Shown in pieces: positions 48,657-58,044 of a DNA stretch of 64,000 nucleotides. Source of the DNA: an uncultured Bacilli bacterium (GTDB lineage: Bacteria > Bacillota_I > Bacilli_A > RF39 > UBA660); assembly GCA_934095865.1 (NCBI GenBank), contig CAKOKU010000001.1, positions 62,001-126,000 on the forward strand. Reading direction: 5' to 3'. Below the pieces are notes generated by a model, which had not been told where the DNA came from, made no database searches, and saw only the letters and a list, made by a program, of their open reading frames with translations. The stretch's first letter is position 1, and the number at the start of each line of letters is the position of its first letter. A program made the position numbers and the translations under genes.

Positions 48657-50414
48657 ATGTTTGGAAAAATATTAAGAATAAAAGATAATTTTATTTATTT
48701 AGAAAATAGAATGCAAGTGGCAGAAACTAATTTAATTGGTTATAATGTTATTTTTAAAGATGCGTCTAAGGATATTGTTGGTGAAATCCAAAATATTAGT
48801 ATTACAGAAATTGAAATATTATTATTAGGTCAAATTAAAGATGGTCGTTATTTGGCGGGAATTTTAAAGAAACCCAATGCGGATGCGACGGCAAGAATAA
48901 TTACTAAAAGAGAATTAGAATACTTGTTGGGTAGTCAAGATTATAGCAATAAAAATAATTTATTAGTAGGAAATTCTTTAGTTTATGACACATTTAAAGT
49001 AACTGCTGATAAAAATAAATTCTTTAGTGGCCATTTTGCTATTTTAGGTAATACAGGTTCCGGTAAATCGTGTGCGGCCGCTAGATTGTTACAAAATCTT
49101 TTTTATAGTAATGATGATGCTTTACCATTAAATAGTCATTTTGTTATTTTTGATGTGTTTGGTGAATATAAAAGTGCCTTTAAGGGAATAGAGAGAATAA
49201 ATGGGTTAGGATTTAAAAGTTATTCAACTAAACCTAAAGAGGGAGATAATCAAGTTAAGATTCCGGCTTATTTTTTGGGCGTTGATGATTTGGCTTTATT
49301 GTTGGATGTTAATGATTATAATATTATCCCTGTTTTAGAAAATACATTACGTTTAACTTATATTTTTAATAGCACAGATCCAGAAACTGTTCAGTATAAA
49401 GATTTTATTATTGCCTCAACACTAATGGATATTTTAGCTTGTGGTAAACCAGCAGCTGCTATAAGAGATCAGATTATTGCGGCTTTAACTAAATATAATA
49501 CCGTTAATATTAATTTAGATAGTATTCTCCATCAACCTGGTTATGATAGAACACTTCGTCAATGCTTATTAATAGATAATCAGGGTAAGATGAATGCCAT
49601 TGGTTTAGTAACTGATTTTGTAAAACAATTTTTAAATTTTGATTTAAATGATTTAAAGATTAAACCTAATTTTGTTTATACTTTAGATAATTTAAAGAAA
49701 GCCTTAGATTTTTCTTTATTAAATGAAGGTATTTTAAATTCAAGCAAACAGTATGATAAATTAAATACTTTGAAGATAAGATTAAATTCTATTATTAATA
49801 GTGAGTATAAGAAAATATTTGAATTTGATCGAATTGTTTCTAAAGAAGAATATATTAAAGCCTTTTTCTCAACGAATGCAGGAACTCCAGCGCAAATTGT
49901 TAACATTAACTTAAATGGGGTTGATGATCGTATGATAAAAAGATTGTCAAAAATTTACGCTAAATTATTTTTTGATTATGTTACTAATTTAGAAAAAAGA
50001 GCAAGTTTTCCGATTCATATTGTTATAGAAGAAGCTCATAGGTATGTTCAAAATGACCATGATTATGAAGTTATTGGTTATAATATTTTTGATAGAATAA
50101 CTAAAGAGGGGCGTAAATATGGTATTATTTTAGGCCTTATTACCCAACGACCAAGTGAGTTATCTCCAACTAGTTTATCTCAATGTACTAATTTCTTGAT
50201 TTTGCGTTTGCATCATCCTGATGATATAGATATTGTTAGTAAAATTAGTGCTTCTGTAAATAAGAATACTCTTGAAAAGATAAAGACTTTACGTTCAGGA
50301 ATGCCTTTGTGTTTTGGGACAGCCTTTAATATTCCTGTAATTGTAGATATGGATTTACCTAATCCAATGCCATCGTCAACCTCTGTTGATATAGTTAATG
50401 AATGGTATAAGTAA
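48657..50414 (+). CDS. HerA/FtsK-superfamily ATPase
   Basis: 585 residues. The N-terminal ~90 residues form a HAS-barrel-like beta domain, then Walker A GNTGSGKS (131-138), Walker B IHIVIEEAHRY with Glu458/Glu459, and the C-terminal region ITKEGRKYGIILGLITQRPS, all typical of HerA-type hexameric translocases (formerly DUF87). HerA usually works with the NurA nuclease or, in defence systems, with Sir2 or other effectors; none is adjacent here. The next gene encodes a small unknown protein, and a reduced Tad cluster follows. DNA translocation is the likely activity, but the process is unknown. Confidence 0.87.
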   Translation: MFGKILRIKDNFIYLENRMQVAETNLIGYNVIFKDASKDIVGEIQNISITEIEILLLGQIKDGRYLAGILKKPNADATARIITKRELEYLLGSQDYSNKNNLLVGNSLVYDTFKVTADKNKFFSGHFAILGNTGSGKSCAAARLLQNLFYSNDDALPLNSHFVIFDVFGEYKSAFKGIERINGLGFKSYSTKPKEGDNQVKIPAYFLGVDDLALLLDVNDYNIIPVLENTLRLTYIFNSTDPETVQYKDFIIASTLMDILACGKPAAAIRDQIIAALTKYNTVNINLDSILHQPGYDRTLRQCLLIDNQGKMNAIGLVTDFVKQFLNFDLNDLKIKPNFVYTLDNLKKALDFSLLNEGILNSSKQYDKLNTLKIRLNSIINSEYKKIFEFDRIVSKEEYIKAFFSTNAGTPAQIVNINLNGVDDRMIKRLSKIYAKLFFDYVTNLEKRASFPIHIVIEEAHRYVQNDHDYEVIGYNIFDRITKEGRKYGIILGLITQRPSELSPTSLSQCTNFLILRLHHPDDIDIVSKISASVNKNTLEKIKTLRSGMPLCFGTAFNIPVIVDMDLPNPMPSSTSVDIVNEWYK

Positions 50415-50478
50415 ATTTAAACTTGTTAATATAGTTAATTTAATATATACTTAAAGTGACAATAAGGAAGTAAGATGT

Positions 50479-50835
50479 ATGGATAAAAATAAGATTATAA
50501 TTGATAATTGTCCAAATTATTATAAAATAATTAACTTTGATTATTTTGAAGAAGATTATTTTACTGCTAATTTAATTAAAGTTTATCATAGTTATATTTT
50601 TTGTATTGATGTTAATAACAAAGACGAAATGAAAAAAATAAGATTATTGGATAAAGCTTTAAATAAATATATTGATGATTATAGTTTTAGAAGAGAAATG
50701 AAGCATCAATTAATTAAAGTTACTTTTAAAAAAGATATTCATATTTTAAATAACTTAATTAATGCTATTATAAGAGTTTTTGTGTCTTTAGAAGATGGTA
50801 AGACCAAAAGAATTTATGTATCACATTGGATATAG
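50479..50835 (+). CDS. Unknown small protein after the HerA-like ATPase
   Basis: 118 residues, no membrane segment, rich in Lys, Ile, Asn and Tyr; alternating strands in the first half (YKIINFDYFEEDYFTANLIK) and helices later. No motif recognised. Its start has AATAAGGAAGTAAG upstream, 64 bases after the ATPase gene; its last codons form the left arm of a terminator, separating it from the Tad-like genes. Confidence 0.65.
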   Translation: MDKNKIIIDNCPNYYKIINFDYFEEDYFTANLIKVYHSYIFCIDVNNKDEMKKIRLLDKALNKYIDDYSFRREMKHQLIKVTFKKDIHILNNLINAIIRVFVSLEDGKTKRIYVSHWI

Positions 50836-50848
50836 TGTGATACTTTTT
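50818..50848 (+). terminator. Terminator before the Tad-like genes
   Basis: GTATCACA (50818-50825) pairs perfectly with TGTGATAC (50836-50843), followed by five T. Confidence 0.85.
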
Positions 50849-50916
50849 AGTTGATAATTTACTTTAAAAGTAGGGCGTGATATAATTTTACTATATAATA
50901 AAGAGGGATATGATAT

Positions 50917-51687
50917 ATGAAGAATTTGCGTAAAGGTAAAGTAGTATGTATAACAAGTGGTAAGGGTGGTGTTGGTAAAACAATACTTGCTACTAATATG
51001 GCGGGAATTATTGAAAGTTTAAAGAAAAAAGTTTTACTTATTGATTTAGATTTAACTAATGGTGGTCTTGCTTTGGCCTTAAATACCCCTTATAAAAAAA
51101 ATATTTGTAATATGCTTTATGATATAGAAATGAATAATTATGATGATTTTCGTGACTATATTGTGAAGTATGATGAGTATATTGATGTATTGCCTTCTTC
51201 GACTGATCCCCGTGATTTTAATAAAATCAATAATTCTTTAATAAATATTGTATTAGAAAAAGCATCTTTTATGTATGATGTTATTTTGGTAGATATGAGT
51301 CATATTTTAAATGAAATAAATGTCTTTGCTCTTGATTTTTGTGATATGGCTTTAGTGGTAACTACTAATTGTCCTTTAGATTTAAAAAATGTTAAAACTT
51401 TAATTACTTTGTTTAAAAGTTTAAATATAGATAAATACCGTGTTCTTTTGAATGAAAGTGCTAATCCACTGAAACAATATTTTAGTATGTATGATATAAA
51501 AAATATTTTGAAAAGTAATATTGATTATCATATTTCGAGTGAGTTTTATATAACTGATATTGAAAAGTTATTAATGGCTGGTAAGATAATAACTCTAAAT
51601 CCTAAGGTTATAAAGAATTTTCAAAATGATTATACGGCCATGTTAAATTTAGCAGCAGATATTTTAGGTGGTGAAAATAATGAGTAA
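50917..51687 (+). CDS. CpaE/TadZ-like MinD-family ATPase
   Basis: Deviant Walker A KGGVGKT at residues 16-22, LLIDLDLTNGGLALAL (switch I/Walker A' region) and VILVDMSHILN (Walker B). There is no N-terminal receiver-like domain of classic CpaE. Position at the head of genes for CpaF-, TadB- and TadC-like proteins makes a TadZ-type localisation ATPase the best guess; a MinD/FlhG type is the alternative. GAGGGATATGATAT precedes the ATG; the end overlaps the next gene by 8 bases. Confidence 0.82.
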   Translation: MKNLRKGKVVCITSGKGGVGKTILATNMAGIIESLKKKVLLIDLDLTNGGLALALNTPYKKNICNMLYDIEMNNYDDFRDYIVKYDEYIDVLPSSTDPRDFNKINNSLINIVLEKASFMYDVILVDMSHILNEINVFALDFCDMALVVTTNCPLDLKNVKTLITLFKSLNIDKYRVLLNESANPLKQYFSMYDIKNILKSNIDYHISSEFYITDIEKLLMAGKIITLNPKVIKNFQNDYTAMLNLAADILGGENNE

Positions 51688-52882
51688 ATCCCTTATAAAT
51701 GCATTTAATATCAAAGAAAAGAAAATGTTAGCTTTAAATGATTATGATATCTTTAAAGATAAAGAAACTTTAGATAAGTTAAAGAATGCCATAACTTTTG
51801 ATATTATTGATGATGTTACTATAAATAATAGTGATATAGAAGCGAAAATTAATAATTATACAAAAGATTTAGGACTTAGTAATTTAGAAAGACAGTATTT
51901 GTATAATTTGATTGATAATGAAATAAATGGTGTTGGTCCAATTACCGAAGTTATGAATGATCCTTCTGTTAAAAAGATTTTTGTTAATAGTCCTTCTTCT
52001 GTTTATGTATTGACTAAAGATGGATATTATGAAGATACGTCTATTTCCTTTATTAATAATGAACATATTATAAAGACGGTTAAGCGCTTAGCAACAATAA
52101 ATCATTTAAATATAACTTTTGATAAAGAATGTGTTAAATTTAAGACTAAAGATAATACCAAAATTAGTCTTATTATGCCACCTGTTAGTGAAAATCCTAT
52201 TTTGACGATTGTAAAAGAAGATCGCCAATTACAATCAATCGAAGAATTAATAAGACTAGGAACCTTAACTCCCTATATGGCTCGCTTTTTAGCGGCTAGT
52301 GTGGCGGGTAAGTTAAATATTTTAGTATGTGGTAGTAAAAATAGTGGTAAAACGACTTTAATTAATGCTTTAATGCAATTTATTCCTAAAGAAGAACGAT
52401 TAATCTATGTGGGCTTTAAAAATAATAAAGCTAATGATCGCCAACTAGTTTCTTTAAATACTGATAATATTGAAATATTAGAACAGTTAAATTCTAGTTA
52501 TATGATTTATTCAAATGATAATATTTTAAATCTATTAAATTTAGTTAATAAGAGAAGTGGCATAATTTCTTCTTTTGATACTAGAACTTTTAGTATGGAT
52601 AATATAGTTAATAATGTTTTACTTAAAGTTGGTCCCGTGAATAAAGAAGTTATTATGGGTAGTATTCTAACTGGTTTTGATTTAATTGTTTTTATGGATA
52701 AGGGTATTGATGATAAGATTAGAGTAACTAGTATTAAAGAATTAGTAAATCAAAAAGAATTAAGAGAAGTATTTGGTTATAAGAATAAGACTTTTGATTT
52801 TAATCGTAGTTGTAAGTTTGTTTATAATAAATTAAAAACTCTAAATATTAATAATCTTGATGATATGTTTGAGGGTGAATAA
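51680..52882 (+). CDS. CpaF/TadA-like secretion ATPase, degenerate
   Basis: 400 residues. The N-terminal all-alpha domain and the segment INGVGPITEVMNDPSVKKIFVNSPSSVYV are clearly of the CpaF type. The RecA-like domain has Walker A GSKNSGKTT (from residue 218). After that the family normally shows an Asp-box glutamate, Walker B (IIVGEVRG) and a His box (TGH-x-G-S). Here the aligned stretch reads LIYVGFKNNK, then SYMIYSNDNILNLLNLVNKR and SGIISSFDTRTFS, so the catalytic Glu and His are lost. ATP binding may persist but hydrolysis is doubtful. Start at ATG 51680 (GGTGGTGA upstream). Confidence 0.85.
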   Translation: MSKSLINAFNIKEKKMLALNDYDIFKDKETLDKLKNAITFDIIDDVTINNSDIEAKINNYTKDLGLSNLERQYLYNLIDNEINGVGPITEVMNDPSVKKIFVNSPSSVYVLTKDGYYEDTSISFINNEHIIKTVKRLATINHLNITFDKECVKFKTKDNTKISLIMPPVSENPILTIVKEDRQLQSIEELIRLGTLTPYMARFLAASVAGKLNILVCGSKNSGKTTLINALMQFIPKEERLIYVGFKNNKANDRQLVSLNTDNIEILEQLNSSYMIYSNDNILNLLNLVNKRSGIISSFDTRTFSMDNIVNNVLLKVGPVNKEVIMGSILTGFDLIVFMDKGIDDKIRVTSIKELVNQKELREVFGYKNKTFDFNRSCKFVYNKLKTLNINNLDDMFEGE

Positions 52883-52883
52883 A

Positions 52884-53873
52884 ATGAATATCTATTTTTT
52901 ACAAATATTTGTTTTATGTTTGGTACTTTTAGCAGGAATATTTTTGTTAAGACTAGCTAAATCAATAAGAGTTAGTCATCGTATTGCTGGATATTCTCTA
53001 AATTTAGATGAGGATAATGTTTCTCTTTTGGCGAAAATTCAGAATGGCTTTTGGAATTTTATTAGCCATTTAAGTAAAGGTCTTAGTAATTATAAAATTA
53101 TTGATAAGTTAGCTAATAAATATGATAAGTATATTTTGGAAATTAAACGAAATCAAATATCCAAGGTTGATTATTTTACTATTAAGTTATTGTTGATTAT
53201 TTTATTATTAATTATTAGTTTAGTTTTGGTTGTTTTACAATTATTGCCAAGTAGTATTTTAGTATTTATATTAGCTTTTATGGGAGGATATTTTTTACCA
53301 GATTTATTTTGGAAATATTTATATATTAAAAGAACTAATAAAATTGTTACAGAAGTTTATTTAAGTACAAAATATATTTCTTATGCACTCCAACATGGTT
53401 ATGGCATGATAGATGCAGTTAAATATAGTATTGATAAATTAGATGGGGAAATTGTTGATGAATTGCAAAAAATCTTACGTGATTTACGTAACAATATCAC
53501 GATTGAAATGGCCTTTTTAAGATTTTATCAACGAAGTAAACTTTCTAATGTTAAGTATATTTATGATAATCTATTGTTAGCTAGTAGTCTTAATATTAGT
53601 TATGCTAAAGCTTTTAGTTTCATAGAAACTAATATGAGCAAAAAAGAAATCAAAAATAGTAATAACTTTAAAATGGTTGATGTTTATAATTATTTATTCT
53701 TAATAGTTCTTTGTATTCCTGTATTGGTTTGGCTTTTTGGTTCTTTCATTAATCCTAATTATTTTGAAAAATTATTTGTTGGCAATGGTCGTCTTGTTGT
53801 TATGGTCATTGTTGCTTTATATAGTATTTATATTTATATAGTAAAGAATGCTTTGGAGGTATCTTGTGAATAA
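52884..53873 (+). CDS. TadB-like type II/IV secretion membrane protein
   Basis: 329 residues with a membrane segment at the N terminus (~6-25), two more around residues 95-150, and one or two near the C terminus. The central cytoplasmic part (TEVYLSTKYISYALQHGYGM ... LQKILRDLRNN) is the T2SF domain found in TadB/GspF proteins, which form the inner-membrane platform of the pilus machine. ATG two bases after the cpaF-like gene; GAGGGTGA upstream. It overlaps tadC-like by 8 bases. Confidence 0.85.
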   Translation: MNIYFLQIFVLCLVLLAGIFLLRLAKSIRVSHRIAGYSLNLDEDNVSLLAKIQNGFWNFISHLSKGLSNYKIIDKLANKYDKYILEIKRNQISKVDYFTIKLLLIILLLIISLVLVVLQLLPSSILVFILAFMGGYFLPDLFWKYLYIKRTNKIVTEVYLSTKYISYALQHGYGMIDAVKYSIDKLDGEIVDELQKILRDLRNNITIEMAFLRFYQRSKLSNVKYIYDNLLLASSLNISYAKAFSFIETNMSKKEIKNSNNFKMVDVYNYLFLIVLCIPVLVWLFGSFINPNYFEKLFVGNGRLVVMVIVALYSIYIYIVKNALEVSCE

Positions 53874-54531
53874 TTTTATTAATAGTGTTTATCCAAAGAA
53901 ATATCTTGATGATTTGAATAGCCGTCTTGCTAAGCTAGGTAGTGAAAGTAAAATTAGCTTGAGTACTTTTTTGATTTCTAGATTAGTAATTGAATTTTTG
54001 CTTTTTATTGTTTTAATTTTAATTCCTGTATATGGGATAATTTTAAGCTTTTTGTTTACGATTCTTTTTCATTATTTGTATGAAGATATTTTGATTAACG
54101 CCAAAATTTTGAAACGAAAAGAACAGCTAGATAAAGATATAGCCTATTTTTTAGAAGCCTATTCTTTAGCCTTAGAATCTAATTTTGATGTTAAAGCTAG
54201 TTTTTTAGTAACGGCTAAATTAATTGATAATTCATTTACCAAAGAAATAAGAGAACGTAAAAATAAATATTTTAATTTAAATGATTTGTTAAGCTCGTTA
54301 AAGAACACTATTCCTAATGAAGACATTGCTGAAGATTTACTTTTAATTGAAGAAGGTAATAAAGAAAATACCGTGATGGCTGTTAATAATATGTTAAAAA
54401 AATTAGCTGAAGAAAGTGATGCTAAGATAGATAATACTATTAAAAAAGTGCCAATAAAAATTATTTTAGCCAGTTTAGTGTTCTTGGCCTTAGTATTAAT
54501 ACTTTTAGTTTGGGGACCAAAATATTTGTAA
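53866..54531 (+). CDS. TadC-like type II/IV secretion membrane protein
   Basis: About 221 residues; GTG start at 53866 with GGAGG six bases upstream. Two membrane segments near the N terminus (~35-75) and one at the very C terminus (KIILASLVFLALVLILLVWG), with a T2SF-like middle (DIAYFLEAYSLALESNFDVK ... EDLLLIEEGNKENTV). It pairs with the TadB-like protein as the platform. The expected next genes, a Flp pilin, prepilin peptidase or TadE/F pseudopilins, do not follow. Confidence 0.82.
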   Translation: MNNFINSVYPKKYLDDLNSRLAKLGSESKISLSTFLISRLVIEFLLFIVLILIPVYGIILSFLFTILFHYLYEDILINAKILKRKEQLDKDIAYFLEAYSLALESNFDVKASFLVTAKLIDNSFTKEIRERKNKYFNLNDLLSSLKNTIPNEDIAEDLLLIEEGNKENTVMAVNNMLKKLAEESDAKIDNTIKKVPIKIILASLVFLALVLILLVWGPKYL

Positions 54532-54593
54532 GATATTGTTGAAACTTAAGTTTATTTATGGTAATCTTAAATAAAGAATAGAAGGAATTTGTT

Positions 54594-55259
54594 ATGGAAA
54601 AATTTATAAATGATTTATATAGTAATAGTAATTTCCCAATTATACTATGTGTATTAATTGCGGTATTTACTGTTTTATTTATAATTACTTTGTTTTTAGC
54701 TTTAAGAGATGCAAAGAAAAATGAGGAATCAGTTGAAAAGATGTTAGATGGTACGAAAGATGAAAAAAGTGAAGATATACCTGTGGAAACTAAAGAATTA
54801 AAAGAAGAAGTAGAACCAACTTTTGAAGATATAACTTTTAATGAAAAAGAAGAAGAAAAATCAGAAGAAGTTAAATATCCTGGAGTTTCTTTTGAACCAA
54901 CTTTAGAGAAAAAAGAAGAAACTAATAATGTTGATGTAATTGAAGAAACGACAACAACTATTCCGGTTTTAAAAGATGATGAGATAAGTAATTTTGAAAA
55001 CTTTTTCTTAGAAAATTTAAAAGATAAAGAAGAAGATAATAATGTCTTTGATTTTACTGAAAGGAAAGAGGAAGAACCGGCTAAGAAAATTGAGTTAGAA
55101 CCAGTTGATGTTAATTTTGATTTCAGTAGTTTAGAAGAAGATAGTAAAAAGTCTGAAACTCCTGAGATTCCTGCTAGTGTCGAAGCAGATATGCCTAAAA
55201 TGAAAGCTGATTATTCATATAAACAAATTGAAAGAGAAACTTATAAAATTAATAAGTAG
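54594..55259 (+). CDS. Unknown acidic single-pass membrane protein
   Basis: 221 residues. One membrane segment at residues ~15-38 (PIILCVLIAVFTVLFIITLF), then about 180 residues very rich in Glu, Lys, Thr and Asp with little predicted fold. A short conserved-looking tail (MKADYSYKQIERETYKINK) ends the protein. With the short N terminus outside, the acidic part is probably cytoplasmic. No family recognised. It follows the TadC-like gene by 62 bases and could belong with that cluster, or could be a division-type scaffold; neither can be shown. Confidence 0.7.
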   Translation: MEKFINDLYSNSNFPIILCVLIAVFTVLFIITLFLALRDAKKNEESVEKMLDGTKDEKSEDIPVETKELKEEVEPTFEDITFNEKEEEKSEEVKYPGVSFEPTLEKKEETNNVDVIEETTTTIPVLKDDEISNFENFFLENLKDKEEDNNVFDFTERKEEEPAKKIELEPVDVNFDFSSLEEDSKKSETPEIPASVEADMPKMKADYSYKQIERETYKINK

Positions 55260-55288
55260 TGTATTGTTTTAAATATACTACTTTTTTT
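55254..55288 (+). terminator. Terminator after the acidic membrane protein gene
   Basis: AAGTAGTGTAT (55254-55264) pairs with ATATACTACTT (55273-55283), one G-T pair, followed by T run. The left arm includes the stop codon. Confidence 0.88.
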
Positions 55289-55397
55289 GATGGTTAATTT
55301 ACTTAATTGTTACCAATGCTTAAAAAATAAAAAGTTCATATTTATTGAATTGTAAAAAAGGATTTGCTATACTTATTATAGAAAGAATAGGGATAGT

Positions 55398-57965
55398 ATG
55401 AGTGAACTAGGTAATCATTTCTTACCAAATATGAATAATAGAATAACTAATCCTAAGGCTGTTTTTAAAGGTCAAAAGTACAGAATTAGTGTAATATCTG
55501 ATATGATTTTAAGATTGGAATATAATGAAGAAGGGCAATTTAATGATTATTTAACAGAGAATATTGCTAACCGAAATTTTCCTGTTCCACATATTGATGC
55601 ACAAGAAGATCATGCGACTTTAATAATTTCAACTAAATATTATAGATTACAATATTTAAAAGAGAAGCCATTTAAAGGTAGTGTTTTTGCGCCTGATTCG
55701 ACTTTAAGAGTCAATGTTTTAAATAGTAGTAGTTATTGGTATTATGGCAATGATGAAGTAAAAAAGATTGCTTGTTTGAATCCAAATATTGATTTAAAAA
55801 AAGAATTTATCTCTCCTAGTGAATTAAATAGTAGTCAAGATAATAAAAATACAGATGATAAAAAAAATAAAAAGAAACAAGAAGAAGCCTCATATAAAAA
55901 AGCTCAGAAGAAATTTTTAGAAAAAGAAAATAGTTTGTATTCATTAGATGGTTTTTCAACTTTAGATGACTCTGATTCATTAATTATAAATGATAAAGGT
56001 TATATGGTTCCTCGAACTAAAAAGGGAATAGATATTTATGTATTTGTTTATAACAAAGATTTCCGTCAATTTTTAGGTGATTATGCTAATCTAACTGGTA
56101 GACCACCCCTAATACCTAGATATGCGCTTGGAATTTGGTGGTACAAAGATGATTTATATACTTTTGATGGTATTAGAAAATTAGTATATGATTTTAATCA
56201 ATATAAAATTCCTTTAAATGTGTTAGTACTAGGTTCAAACTGGCATATTAAAGATCCAAATAATTTGAAGAGATATAATAGTGGTTTTACTTTTAATCGT
56301 GATAAATTAGGTAGCTTAAGTAATTTTACTACGTTTTTACATGAACGTGGAATTAGATTAGGGCTAAGTCTAGAACCAACAGAAGGTATTCATCCTCATG
56401 AATTTAAATACCGTGATTTTGCTAATGAATTGGGAATTAGTGATAGCCAAGATTTACCTTTTAATGTTTTTGATACTAATATGATTGCAGCTTATCTAGA
56501 TAAGTTAATTAATACTTTATATAATGAAAATGTTGATTTTTTCTTTATAGATTCTCGACCTAAAAATAAAAAAATATTAAATGCCCTAAATTATTATCAT
56601 TATTATGATTATAAAAAATTTGTTAATATTAGAGGGGTAATTTTATCTCGTGCAGCTAGTGCGGCGGCCCAAAGATACCCAATAATGTATAGCGGTGAAA
56701 CCGAAGTAAGTTGGGATACATTAAAGAAATTACCAGAATTTATTTCTAATGCTTATAATATGGGACTTACTTGGTGGAGTAATGATATTGGTGGCTTTAA
56801 AGGTGGTATTGAAGATAGCGAATTGTATTTAAGATATGTTCAATTTGGGACTTTTAGTCCAATATTTAGATTTGCTTCTTCTTATGGTCATTATTATAAA
56901 AGAGAGCCTTGGCGTTGGAATAATCAAATACTAAGAGTTGTTCAAGATTATTTAATGTTACGTTTAAAATTATCTAGTTATTTGTATGCAGAAGGTTATA
57001 AATATCATAAGCTAGGTGTTCCTGTTTTTATGCCTTTATATCATGCTGTTGCTAGTATGATTGATGAACCAGACTATAAAAATGAATATTTCTTTGGTAG
57101 TGAACTTTTAGTGGCTCCGATTACAAAGACTAAGGATGCTGCGATGCAACGTAGTGTTGAAAAAATATATTTACCAAATGGTACATGGTATGATTTTAAA
57201 ACAGGTAAGAGATTTAATGGTAATACTAGATATGTTATGTTCTTTAATGATGAAGATTATCCTGTATTTGCTAAAAAAGGTTCAATTATTCCTCTTTATG
57301 TACCAGAGAATGCTATTAATAATATAGGAATATCTAGATCATTAGAAGTTCATATTTTCCCAGGCGAAAGTAATATCTATAACTTATATGAAGATGATGG
57401 TATTAGTTCATTGTATGAACAAGGATATTATATTGTAACTAGATTTGATTATAACTATTTACAGAGTAATTATACTTTGATTATTCGTCCTTATGAAGGC
57501 AAGAGCGGTATTATTCCTGATGAAAGAAATTATAAGATTAGATTTAGAAATACAAGAACGGCTACTGATGTTAGAGTTTTACTTGAAGCAGAACCAATAC
57601 CTTTTACTTCATATACTGATGGTAGTGATTTCATTGTTGATGTTAAAAATGTTAGTACGGTAAAACAAGTTACAATAATATGTCGTGGTAAAGATATTGA
57701 AATAGATGCGACAAGAATTTTAAATGAAGATATAGATAGTATTATTTCTGATATTCCTGTTGCTACTGAATTGAAAAATGAAATTGCAAAGATTATGTTT
57801 AGTGATGTTGATTATAGTGATAAACGTATTGCTGTTAAAAAATTAAGAAGAAATGGGTTAAGTGATTTATATATAAGAATGCTCTTGCGATTATTAGAAT
57901 ATACTTCTAATAACAATAGAAGTAAAGTAGCTAAACAAAATACTAAAACAATTGTAAATAAGTAG
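55398..57965 (+). CDS. Glycoside hydrolase family 31 enzyme (alpha-glucosidase-like), altered acid/base residue
   Basis: 855 residues without signal peptide, so cytoplasmic. GH31 barrel from about residue 235 (RPPLIPRYALGIWWYKDDLY) to 560: nucleophile Asp385 in VDFFFIDSRP, then VILSRAASAAAQRYPIMYSG, WWSNDIGGF and YVQFGTFSPIFRFAS. In the usual FSGD motif the Asp is the acid/base catalyst; here it is Glu434 (YSGETEVSW), and the His of WSHDIGG is Asn. A Lys/Gln-rich insertion lies at ~155-185. The last ~100 residues are an extra helical tail. The sugar specificity is unknown and altered chemistry is possible. Confidence 0.85.
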   Translation: MSELGNHFLPNMNNRITNPKAVFKGQKYRISVISDMILRLEYNEEGQFNDYLTENIANRNFPVPHIDAQEDHATLIISTKYYRLQYLKEKPFKGSVFAPDSTLRVNVLNSSSYWYYGNDEVKKIACLNPNIDLKKEFISPSELNSSQDNKNTDDKKNKKKQEEASYKKAQKKFLEKENSLYSLDGFSTLDDSDSLIINDKGYMVPRTKKGIDIYVFVYNKDFRQFLGDYANLTGRPPLIPRYALGIWWYKDDLYTFDGIRKLVYDFNQYKIPLNVLVLGSNWHIKDPNNLKRYNSGFTFNRDKLGSLSNFTTFLHERGIRLGLSLEPTEGIHPHEFKYRDFANELGISDSQDLPFNVFDTNMIAAYLDKLINTLYNENVDFFFIDSRPKNKKILNALNYYHYYDYKKFVNIRGVILSRAASAAAQRYPIMYSGETEVSWDTLKKLPEFISNAYNMGLTWWSNDIGGFKGGIEDSELYLRYVQFGTFSPIFRFASSYGHYYKREPWRWNNQILRVVQDYLMLRLKLSSYLYAEGYKYHKLGVPVFMPLYHAVASMIDEPDYKNEYFFGSELLVAPITKTKDAAMQRSVEKIYLPNGTWYDFKTGKRFNGNTRYVMFFNDEDYPVFAKKGSIIPLYVPENAINNIGISRSLEVHIFPGESNIYNLYEDDGISSLYEQGYYIVTRFDYNYLQSNYTLIIRPYEGKSGIIPDERNYKIRFRNTRTATDVRVLLEAEPIPFTSYTDGSDFIVDVKNVSTVKQVTIICRGKDIEIDATRILNEDIDSIISDIPVATELKNEIAKIMFSDVDYSDKRIAVKKLRRNGLSDLYIRMLLRLLEYTSNNNRSKVAKQNTKTIVNK

Positions 57966-58044
57966 AATCTAAGTTTTAGGATTGGTGCTTTTTAGTTGCA
58001 TCCCAAAATATCCGTGTTATAATAGGAAGGAATGTGGTGGAAAT

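Noticed and set aside
54594..55259. Acidic membrane protein as a Tad pseudopilin
   Set aside because: It has a membrane segment but no prepilin peptidase site (no Gly before the hydrophobic stretch with Glu at +5), and it is much longer and more acidic than Flp or TadE proteins.
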